This document shows positions 43,058-52,469 of a stretch of 64,000 nt of DNA, in pieces. The stretch is from Prorocentrum cordatum (lineage: Eukaryota; Sar; Dinophyceae; Prorocentrales; Prorocentraceae): NCBI GenBank assembly GCA_963575745.1, contig CAUYUJ010012113.1, forward strand, positions 1,114,559-1,178,558. Direction: 5' to 3'. The first letter of the stretch is position 1; every line of letters starts with the position of its first letter. The notes under the pieces are model-generated. The model ran no database searches. It saw nothing but the letters and a program-made list of their open reading frames with translations, and was not told the DNA's origin. Position numbers and translations under genes: made by a program.

Positions 43058-43342
43058 GGAGGAGGAGGAGGAGGAGGAGGAGGAGGAGGAGGAGGAGGAG
43101 GAGGAGGAGGAGGAGGAGGAGGAGGCGGTGGCGGGGGAGGGGGAGGGGGAGGAGGAGAGGATGAGGAGGAGGAGGAGGAGGAGGAGAGGAGGAGGAGGAG
43201 GAGGGGAGGGGAGGAGGAGGGAGAGGAGGAGGAGGAGGAGGATGATGAGGAGGAGGAGGTAGAGGAGGAGGCGGGGCAGGAGGAGGGAGAGGAGGAGGAG
43301 AAGGAGGAGGAGGAGGAGGAGGAGGAGGAGGAGGGGAGGCAG
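43058..43342. repeat. GGA microsatellite
   Basis: About 285 bp of GGA with GAT and GTA interruptions. Confidence 0.95.
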
Positions 43343-43464
43343 AGTGGAAAGGGTGGCAGGACGAGGAGGCCGAGGGGCGCGCTCGGGGCGCCGGTGGCGC
43401 GCCCAGAGCGACGCAAGACAAGGCACCGAGTCACCGAGGCATCGAAGAACCGACAGGCCGAGGA

Positions 43465-43509
43465 CGACGTCGCTGACGACGACGACGACGCCGACGACGA
43501 CGACGACGA

Positions 43510-43544
<35 letters not shown>

Positions 43545-43590
43545 ACGCCGACGACGACGACGACGACGTCGACGACGACGACGACGACCG
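43465..43590. repeat. GAC/GCC trinucleotide tract
   Basis: GAC triplets with GCC interruptions. A poly-Asp frame is open through it. Confidence 0.95.
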
Positions 43591-43749
43591 CCCGCAGGCC
43601 TCTGAGCGTGCTGGCCGCGAGCGCCGCGTCGCCGTGGAGTGGCCCTGGCGGCGGCCCTGGCCGCGGCTCGCGTGGTGGCCTGGGCCCCGCGTGACGCAGG
43701 GGACTTCCCTGTCATTCTGCCCCCCCCCCCCCCCCCCCGGGGGGTAGTG

Positions 43750-43986
43750 TCAAGCAGTGGCGAAGCGTCCTGGCTCGCCTGTAGCGCTACCAAACAATGT
43801 TCTAAGAGCCTTTCGTGGTTTCCACGAAAATGTTCTTAGAACAGTTCTGGCGGAGTCTGTCTTGTTTGAACACATCGGGTTTCTGTTCTAAGAACATCTG
43901 TTCTTCTCTTAGAACATTTTTTGGTTATGAGAAACATCTCGTGGTATGTTTATAGGAATGCCGGGACGGTCGGTCCCTGCTCAACA
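43750..43986. mobile_element. Small inverted-repeat element A, empty-site copy
   Basis: The left end CAAGCAGTGGCGAAGCGTCC and the right end ATGCCGGGACGGTCGGTCCC match the copy at 29,064-29,512. At the position of the nested element B it has a single TATAG (43,951-43,955) and no insertion. It also carries extra GTTCTAAGAAC-like words internally. Confidence 0.8.
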
Positions 43987-44690
43987 GTGGACTGTTCACC
44001 TAAGAGCATTCGACGTCGGCCACCTTGGGAGTAGTCGCTTTTTTTCTTGGGGGCATCCTGCTCCTTGCCCTCCTCGGGGTTGGTTGGGGGTTCTCGGCGG
44101 CAAGGTCGGTTCTTGGCCTTCAAGTCTCGGGAATGCTCTCCAGCGGCTGCGCCGGCGCGAGGCTCGCTTGGCCTTCGCTGCCGCCCTGTGCGCGTGGGTA
44201 CAGTGGAGGCCCGTGCCAAGAAACACCCTGCTTGCCTCCAGGGTGCCCTGGGTTTCTTGGGTTTCGATGGTATTCCGATGGAGAGCGCGACGCGCCCAAG
44301 CCAAAAGTCGATGGACGTCCTGGGGTCTCAGGGTTGGGTTTCTTGTGGGAGGTTTCTTGTGGACTGGCCTTTGCTGTACGGGCAAGCTGATGCGCCGTGA
44401 CGGCGGGAGAGCAGGTGAGGGGGGATGAGGAGGGAGACAGAGGGAGTCCGCCTCAGGAACCCTGGCCTCCTCCAGCCGCAGCCGGCGGAGCAGGAGGAAG
44501 GGGGGGTGGGAAGCCCACAGGGCTCGTGGCGATCCCAAGCAAATCCAAAGATTTTCAGGGACAATTGGAGCAAAGCGCGGCCGCCACGCGGCGCGAGGCG
44601 AGGGGCGGCTGAATTCGGGAAGCCCTGCACGAGAGAAGGGCCTCGACCCCCTCTGGGACGCCTGGTTGTTTTGTGGTCATGACTCATATC
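43987..44690. other. No gene recognised
   Basis: Mixed sequence. One frame starts with a hydrophobic peptide at about 44,030, but nothing downstream supports a protein. Confidence 0.45.
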
Positions 44691-44794
44691 CGCGGCGCGC
44701 ACAAAGGGGGTGGGGGGAGGGGGGAATGCTTATTAGAAGCAGACTTCTTCCAAGGAGCCTTCCCCCCTCCCCCTACCTCCTTGTGCGCGCCGCC
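44691..44794. mobile_element. Hairpin element C, internally deleted copy 3
   Basis: The left arm GCGGCGCGCACAAAGGGGG and the right arm ending CCTTGTGCGCGCCGCC pair over about 38 bp with a ~24-bp loop containing TTAGAAGCAG. Compared with copies 1 and 2 the middle is missing. Confidence 0.75.
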
Positions 44795-45559
44795 AATCAT
44801 AACTCGGCTCTCCGGCTGACGAAATCCCGACTCGGGGCGGCCATACTTACTTTTTTGTACAGCAGCTGTTTTTCCTGACCAGTTCCCGGGGCGACCCTTT
44901 CGTTGTTGGGCTTCGGCCGCGCCAGCTCCGCCGCAGATCTCGTCCGTGCCCTCGCCCACCCTTCTTCTCCTGCTCTTCGGTCTCCACCTCCCCCTTGACG
45001 GGAAGGGTGAGGGACGAGGAGGAGCGGGAGTTTGACGGAGAAGGAGGGGGAGAACCTCGTCCAACCCCATCTCCCTCAAGCACCAGACGTATCGTCACGG
45101 CGGACCAGGCACTTCGCCTGGAACCTCCGCGTGGTCTACGATCTTGAACCTTGAAGTGGGGGCGAGTCGCTATGAAAGTTTGGGCTCTCGCTATTTGTTG
45201 TTCGATCTCACGAATAGGCGTGCAACATTGTGCGGCAGCTACACCACTGGATTTAGTCTATGTTCCAGATGTTGCTCTCGCTTAAGATCCCGTTCGATCG
45301 ATGGTCACATGTGTCATATTGCATGCGTTTTGCGACGCTCTGGAACGGCCGCGGCGCCAGATGCATCCTCCAGAACCGCCTGATCTCGGAGATCCCTGAT
45401 GCATCCCGATCCGATGCTGCTCCGATCCTGGAATTGCCTTGCGTCGGCGCAAGCCCAGGCGGGCGTGGCGCGAGCACGTCGCCCGCCGTCGGGCGGCGCT
45501 GAGGGCGGCGGAGGCTCAGGCGCAGCTCCTGGCAATTTCTCGCTCGCAGGCACTCCGTG
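44795..45559. other. No gene; one dispersed repeat fragment
   Basis: 45,335-45,410 resembles 26,150-26,230. The remainder holds nothing recognisable. Confidence 0.45.
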
Positions 45560-45690
45560 AGGGACCCGCCGCCGTCGCCGCCTCTTCGCTGCCGCCGCCG
45601 CCTTCGCCGCAGCCTCCGTCGCCGCCGCCGCTGTCGTCGTCGCAACCGCAGCCGCCGTCGTTGCCGCCGCCGTCGTCGGCTGCACATCCT
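45560..45690. repeat. CCG/CGT trinucleotide-rich tract
   Basis: CCGCCGTCG-type triplets. Pro/Ser/Arg-rich frames are artefacts. Confidence 0.85.
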
Positions 45691-45854
45691 CCCCCCCCCT
45701 GGAGATTCGGGGCCAAGTGGTTGCCGGCCCTGTCTCTCCAGGCGCAGCGGCAGCCTCAGACGTTTGCAGCTTGGGGCGAAGCTGGTTAGCTGTCAACGGA
45801 TGAGATCCACGAGCCATTGTCTCTGGTGCTTTTGATCATGGACACGGCGATGAA

Positions 45855-45974
45855 GCTGCGGATGGTGATGATGACGACGACGATGAGGATGACGATGGCG
45901 ATGACGAAGCTGATGATGATACATATGATGAAGATGATAAATATCATGATGATGGTGATGAAAGATGATGGTGC

Positions 45975-46047
<73 letters not shown>

Positions 46048-46195
46048 GGTGGTGGTGATGGTGATGGTGATGGTGGTAATACTGATGCTGGTGATGGTGA
46101 CGATGATGGTGGCGATGATACTTATGTTGTTGTTGATGATGATGATGATGATGATGATGCTGATGATGATGATGATAGTGGTGATGGCTTGCCCC
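45855..46195. repeat. GAT/GGT microsatellite
   Basis: GAT triplets with a GGT run at about 46,033-46,060. Confidence 0.95.
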
Positions 46196-46479
46196 ACCGT
46201 CTGCCTCGGGCTGGCGGTGGATCTGAGCAGCGGGGTGACTTCCTTGCTGCTTTCGACGGTCGTGGCTCTGCTCGGGGCCACTGCCGTCTGAAGCCTCTGC
46301 GGAGGTCGCTGCATCGGGGCTTTCGCGGCTGGCCTCACGGCCTCCCCTCGCGCGCGGACCGCGATCGAAACCCTCGACGGGCGCGGTCGCGGTGCGCAGC
46401 GCGCCCTGGCCTACGGCGCAAGGGGCGCGGGCTGAGGAGCGCGCGCGGGCCCTTTCGCAAGGCACCGCCCGCAGCCCCT

Positions 46480-48770
46480 TCTCGAGGCTGACGCTCGCGT
46501 CGCCAGCCATCGCGGCCGCTGCTTCGGCGGCAGGGGGCCTCGCCATCCCCGATGGGCAAGTTTGGCTCGACCACCACCCCTCCGCTCCTACGTCAGCCAC
46601 TCGCTACGATCGCCGGCGGTTGGGCGAGGGCGACGAAAGCTACGCCGCGCGTCCTCTGGCCGCTCGGCCAGGGGATATTCAGCTGGCGTTGTCTGGATCT
46701 TTCCGCATTTCCGACAGTCTCAGCTTGGCGGAGGCAGAAAGATTCTCAGAGCGAGTTGGCCCTTTCCAGGTGGTCAGCGTGCCCTTGCTCGGCGTGGCCT
46801 CGCGTCCGTTGAGCACGACTACCCTGGGGTTGGTGGTTGATTAGGAGATCTCCGAGATGGATCTCGAGGCTCTCGCCCCGCTGGACGAAGGCGACGCCGA
46901 CGAGCTGGTCCATTTCGGATCGTCTCGCTGTCGCGTTGGTTTTCGGCCTTCGGGGGTGTTTGGTCCATCCTCGGGGGTTGTCGGCCTTCGCGATGGTTTC
47001 GTGGCCATTCGCGGCGCCGCGCCCGTCGAAGGGGGCGGGGCCTCGCCCGGCTCGGAGAGGGCCACCCCGTACCAGTCCGCGGGCGAGCGAATTCGACGGG
47101 GGCGGCCTGGAGGACGACGCCGACGCCGAGGACCGCCCTCCTCTTCTGGCGCGGGCCCCGCCGTTCCCGGAGGCGCCTCCCGTGCTCGGGGCCGCCTCGG
47201 CGCGCAGCCGAGGCGTTGGTCAGGCATGGCCCGTCCTCGTGGGGGGGGCCATCGCCGCGGCCTTGGAGGACGGAGTTCCCATGACCCGCGCGGAGGTCCA
47301 CTGGGAGATACAGCGGCTGCTGGTTGCGAGCGCGGCCCAGTCAGTGGCTCCTCCTCCGGGGGGCCACGCCGATCGGCACGGGGACCGTCTCGAGGCACCG
47401 CAGTTGTTCGCCGACGAGGCGACGCGTGTAGACATCCACCAGTGGGATCTCTAGTCGATGCTAGCTCAGTTGCCTCCTGCCCCCCAGCGCGTCCAGAGTC
47501 GCGCCGCCACGCGAGCCTCGGCGATGGTGGCATCTTCGGGGCAGAGCGATGTTGGGAGCATCCGCCCGCCGCTTCCGCCGCCCTTGGCCCCGCCGCCTCC
47601 CCCCGCCCCCGCGGGGCTGGCCAGGCCCGAAGGGGGCGGCGGCTTCGGCGACGGGCCACGTGGGAGACGAGCCCCCTCGTGCACAGCAATGCCGCGTCCA
47701 TTTTTGAGTCAGCGTTGCTCTGCCTGCGGGAGCCTCTCCAACGAGCGGGACCACAGAGGGCGGCGACGCACCCTCTGCTGGGAACGCTCAGCGACCCTCT
47801 GCACTCGGCCGCCCATGCGGGGGCCGAAGGGGGGCTGCCAGAACCTCGATGGGCGGCATCGCGCGTCGCAAGGAATGGCAGCAAGTACTGGTGCAGCGCG
47901 GGCCCAAGGTTCCGTCCAGTCTGATCTTGAACCCAGCTCGTGCTCTGGGGGGGAGTAGTCTATCTCTCGAACATAGCCATGTGGGTGCTCTACGCATCCG
48001 CATGGCTATGCTCCAGTACTTCCGCGAGCACAGCCGGTTTTGGGGGTGCCGCGCGGCGGCACGCGAGATTTTTTAATACATCTTGCATGGCTCAGCGTGG
48101 AGCTGTCGCTCGCGGCGGAGCGCGGGGATGCGGGCAGGGAGACCCTGGTAAGTTGCCAGCGCATATTCATCGATCAACTGGCGGGGGGCCCTGAATTGGC
48201 GGGGCCGGAGGCGCCGCCTGTTCAGGCTGCCCGCTTCAACGCGGAGAGGGAGGCTCAGCTGCTTTTCTTTCCGTTGGTGGACACCCGTTGGCCTTCGGCG
48301 CGCGGCAATCACGCGAAGGAGATGGCCTTCTTCCGATCACGCCTGGAAGCCGAGCGGGCGTCGTCGGTGAGGCCCCTGGAACTGGTGTTCCAGCACTTGT
48401 GTTCCGCCTTCGCGCAGAGTGGCTTCCCTACTCGGTGAAACCATTTGCTTTCGGCCATGGGCGTCCCGCTATCCAGTGTGGCCTGCCGGCTGAACCTCAC
48501 ATCTGCCTGTTTGCGAGGTTCAGGGGCTTCGGATTTCTCTGTGGCCACGGAAGACATTCCTCGCGCCATCTGGCGTCGCCGCTGGCGCCAGGCCTCACTG
48601 GCGATGAGCGCTGTCTCCAAGCCGCCGCCGCTTCGTGCGTTAGCTCGTGCGCGCCTTGCGTATTACGCTGAGTTAGCGATCGCTTTGTCGCCTCGTTTCT
48701 CGCCGCGGGCTCTTCTGCGCGGTCCGCGCGCATGTCGGCCGCCCGCCAACGCCTTGGCATTGCGCTAGTG
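46480..48770 (+). pseudogene. Decayed long coding region, unknown, probably retroelement-derived
   Basis: Successive plus-strand segments have protein-like composition but change frame or are stopped. The first (about 46,490-47,030) has SGSFRISDSLSLAEAERFSE, is interrupted by TAG at 46,842 and resumes as MDLEALAPLDEGDADELVHF. The next (about 47,080-47,690) has VPMTRAEVHWEIQRLLVASA, with a TAG near 47,453. A third includes WETSPLVHSNAASIFESALL, and a fourth (about 48,040-48,438) includes FNAEREAQLLFFPLVDTRWP. I do not recognise the family. Length and decay pattern resemble a dead mobile-element ORF more than a host gene. Confidence 0.4.
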
Positions 48771-48944
48771 CTCTGAGCATGGGCATGGCTGCACGTATCC
48801 TTCGACACGCAGGGGGCGTCCGTCTCCTGAGCAGCGTCGCCGCTCGGCCCGCGCGCGCAACTGGGGTCCGGATCCCCTGAGCCCCCCCGCGCCCGCGCCG
48901 GCCGCTGTCTCCGCGCGAATTCCCTTCGCAAGCGCGGGGCGTGG

Positions 48945-49370
48945 GCATGACGATGATGATAATAAGCACAATGCTGATGCTTAGGATGATGCTGATGACG
49001 ATTGTGACAAAGATGTTGGTGCGAATGATGATGATTTTGATGATGACGATGCTGATTGCGGCGATGATACTGTTGAGCTTGGCGATGCCGATGATGATGA
49101 GTGGCGATGCAGCTGCTGGTGGTAGGAAGTGTTGCGTTGTTGATGTTGGTCTGATGCTGATAATGGAGTGGATGACGAGCGTGTTGGTGGGAGTGATACT
49201 GGTGATGCCAGTGGCGGTGCCGATGCTGGCAACACGATAACGACAATGATGGGGGAAGAGAAGGGTGTTGGATATGATGGTGGTGGTGGTGGCGGTGATC
49301 GTGTTGATGGTGACGATCAGGTGGATAATCTTCATGATGTTGCTGATGATGCGGATGATGATTAGGATGG
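48945..49370. repeat. Degenerate GAT-rich tract
   Basis: ATGATG/GCTGATG words with many substitutions, evidently an old triplet repeat. Confidence 0.85.
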
Positions 49371-49724
49371 CGGTGCATGATGGAAAACAAGATGTTGGGG
49401 CAAAGGAAGGGGGGCATGAGTGAGCTCGGGGGGGCGGCACGAGGACGATGGAGGCGGAGTTCGTGGAGAAAGAGCATGCAGGAGGAGTGTGGACCGCCCA
49501 CATTTCAAATGCCCCCATAGTTTCGGCGCAGGAGGTGGGCAAGCCAGGTAGGGATCCAGTTATTGTTGCCTTTTCTGGGATGCGTTGGCTTTGAAAGGAA
49601 GAAGGAGGGGCGAGGACGAGCGAATATTAACTAGCACCAGAGAGTGATAGGACCGAGCCCTCCCAGAGGCCTTGCTGCGAGCGTTCCTGGCGGACTGGAA
49701 GGCCCGAGCCTCAGCATCAGCATC

Positions 49725-50585
49725 AGCCGTGACAGAGGGAGGAGGGAGGGCGAGAAGGAGGAGAAGGCAGGGGGTGAATGACAATGGCGGTGAAAAAGGG
49801 GGATGGAGGGGGGGGAGGTGGGAGAGGAGGGGGATGAAGGATAGAGGAGGGAGAGAGGAGGAAAACGAGGAGGGAGAGGAGGAGAAGGAGGAGGAGGAAG
49901 AGGAAGAAAGGGAGGAGAAGGAGGGGGAGGAAGAGAGATGGAGGAGGGGACAGGCGGGAAGATGGCGATGCCGGTGAGACGAAGCGCGAGCGAGCTCGAG
50001 AACGAGAGAGAGAGGGAGAGAAAAAAGAGAGAGAGAGAGAGAGAACGAGCAAGAACGAGGGAGAGAGAGAGGGGAGGAGTTTTGGGGGGAGACGGGAGCA
50101 GTATTAATGGAAAGGCAGGCGACAGGATGGGCGATGATGGGCGGGACGGCTGGGTAATAGTTTTCTTCCTCATCCTCCGTTCTCTCGTCCTTCTCCTCAT
50201 CCTCATCCTCCTCGTCCCTCGTTCACACCCTGCCTCTTGTCCCTCATCTCGTCCTTTCTGTTTCGTCCTCCCCCGCATCCTTACTCCGCTCTCGTTCTGT
50301 GCCTCTTTCCCTCCCAACAGTCGTCGCTATCATCCTCCTCCCGCCAGCCCACCCCCACCTTCCACCTCCTCCGTTCTTCCCTCCTGTTCCTTTCTCCCCC
50401 CCTTCAGATTTGAAATCCTCCGCCTCGCTCTTCTGTCTTTCCCTTCCTTCCTCTTTCATTCCCCTTTCTCTGTAACGCATCCCGCCTCAACCCCTTCCCC
50501 ACATCACTCCCTCGCGTCGCGTTCCTCCTCCCACGTTCGCCCGTCCCTCCTTCGTCCCTTACCCTTGCATCTGAGCTCTCCTTGT
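49725..50585. repeat. Purine tract followed by pyrimidine tract
   Basis: A GGA/GAGA purine-rich part (49,735-50,095) is followed, after about 60 bp of mixed sequence, by a TCC-rich pyrimidine part (50,165-50,585). Strand asymmetry switches sharply. No gene. Confidence 0.8.
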
Positions 50586-51565
50586 CGCACCCCCAGGCTT
50601 GACGGTAGGGCGGGCCGGTTGTTTCGCCTGACGACTCATCCTCACCCACGACCCTGAAACACGACGCTCGCGACAGCCAGACGGATGGAGCGCAGGTCGG
50701 TTTCGAAGCATCGCTCTTGCCATAGCACCGCGCACATTCGTTTTGAACGCTTGAACTGTTGACGCGGGTTTAGCACATAATGCTTTCAAACTGGAATTCT
50801 GGCGTCAGCGCGGCGCTACTTCGTCTGAACACGCGTCAACCGTTACCATACGTTAGAGTGGCTCCCCTGCGTCTGAAGAACCGAAGTTGCAGCATATGTA
50901 GCACTTTCTCGGATGGATATATGACGGTCTTGACCGTAATCGAACAACTTGCGCAAAAGGTAAATTGTTAAGCGGCTGTGGATTATGCAATATTGGGGTA
51001 TCGTTGGATATTTGATTGAATTGTATGGTCATTTTTTTTTTTGTTTTCTTGGTTCGGCAATACAAAGGATGTGAGGCAACCCTTTTTTGAAACGGAGCTG
51101 TCGCTTGAATGGCGTACCAATGGGGGTTATGTTAAGGGGACTCTTCTTGTAACGAAAGGAACGCCCGTGGGGACTTACATACATCGTTTTTGTCCACCAC
51201 CACCCCTCCCTCCGCGGAACCAGAAAATTAGGGAATACGTTGTGGCATTGGTCGGCGGCATTGTTTTCGACACCCACCCACCCTCCGCGGGCCAAAAAAA
51301 CTGCGGACTGCGATTCGCGTTTAGCATCATATTTCCGCGCCCGCCCACCCGCCCACCGCCCCCCCCGCTGCGGCATCCGCGGGCGGGCGAGCGGTCGGGC
51401 GGCCATGACTGTCCATCTATCTGCCATGAGGGGATCCCACCTGTCTTGATCTCCGCTCTTGTGCATCATCACGGTCCCCTTCTGTTTCCGAGCATTCGTT
51501 CTGTTTTTCGTTCCGTTGGTTTCTCCCCAGCTTGCGCGCTCGACTACACGGCCCAATATTTTTGA
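50586..51565. other. No gene; relatively AT-rich unique sequence
   Basis: Unusually AT-rich for the window, especially 50,870-51,060. No domain, RNA gene or repeat was recognised. Confidence 0.5.
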
Positions 51566-51700
51566 GCCCTAGACATCCGGGGCCGTGGACCCATGGGCCC
51601 TAGACTCCTTGGCCCTAGACTCCTGGACCCTATGCCCCTGGGCCCTAGACTCCTGGGCCCTAGACTCCTGGACCCTACATTCCAGGGCTCTAGAATCCGC
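51566..51700. repeat. 15-bp GCCCTAGACTCCTGG minisatellite
   Basis: About seven units of GCCCTAGACTCCTGG with variants such as ACCCTATGCCCCTGG. It abuts the palindromic satellite. Confidence 0.85.
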
Positions 51701-51724
51701 TGGTCCGGGACCTTTGGGTTAAAT

Positions 51725-52469
51725 CGCACCCGTTGCTTTTGTGAAGCTAAATGGCCTGGCAGGCCTGGCTCCCAGAATCCCATACATTTCAATTGGTTTT
51801 TCACAAACGGTTTTTGGGGTGACACGTGTTGCCCATTGTTTTTGTGAGCCTGAATGGCATTTGTTGGCTCCCAGAATTTGAAATTTTCGATTGCGTTTGG
51901 TCAAATGGTTTTGGGGGTGACACGTGTCACCCGTTGTTTTTGTGAAGTTGAATGGCTTAGTTGGCTCCCAGAATCCTAGGATTACAGTTGGATTTTGTCA
52001 CATGATCTTCGGGGGTGACACCTGTCACCCGTTATTTTTGTGAAGCTGAATGGCCGCTTGTTGGCTCCCAATTGGGTTTTGCCACGCTGGTCTCGGGGGG
52101 ACACGTGTCATCGGATGTTTCTTATGAACTTGAATGGCTTTATGTTGGCTCTCAGAATCTCAATTTTGCAATTGGGCTTCGTCACGCTGTTTAGGAAGTG
52201 ACATGGGTCACCCTTTGTTTCTGTGAAGCTGGATGGCCTTATGTTGGCTCCCAGAATCCCAATGTTAGAATTGGGTGTTGTCAGACGGTTTTCGGGGTTA
52301 CAAGTGTCACCCGTGGTTTTTGTGAATCTGAATGGCCGTATGCTGGCTCCCAGAATCGCACATGTACACATGTTTTTTCTCAAACGGTTTTCGGGGTGAC
52401 ATGTGTCACAATTTGTTCCTGCCAGTTTGAACGGCTTTATGTTGTCTCCCAGAATCAAAATTTTTCAAG
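51725..52469. repeat. ~100-bp palindromic satellite, left part
   Basis: About seven units with recurring GGGGTGACACGTGTCACCCG, TTGTTTTTGTGAAG, TGAATGGC and TTGGCTCCCAGAAT words. The 18-bp GGGTGACACGTGTCACCC is a perfect palindrome where intact. The array stops mid-unit at the insertion point. Confidence 0.92.

Noticed and set aside
44030-44130. Hydrophobic peptide resembling a membrane segment
   Set aside because: An isolated T/G-rich stretch with no supporting downstream protein or start context.
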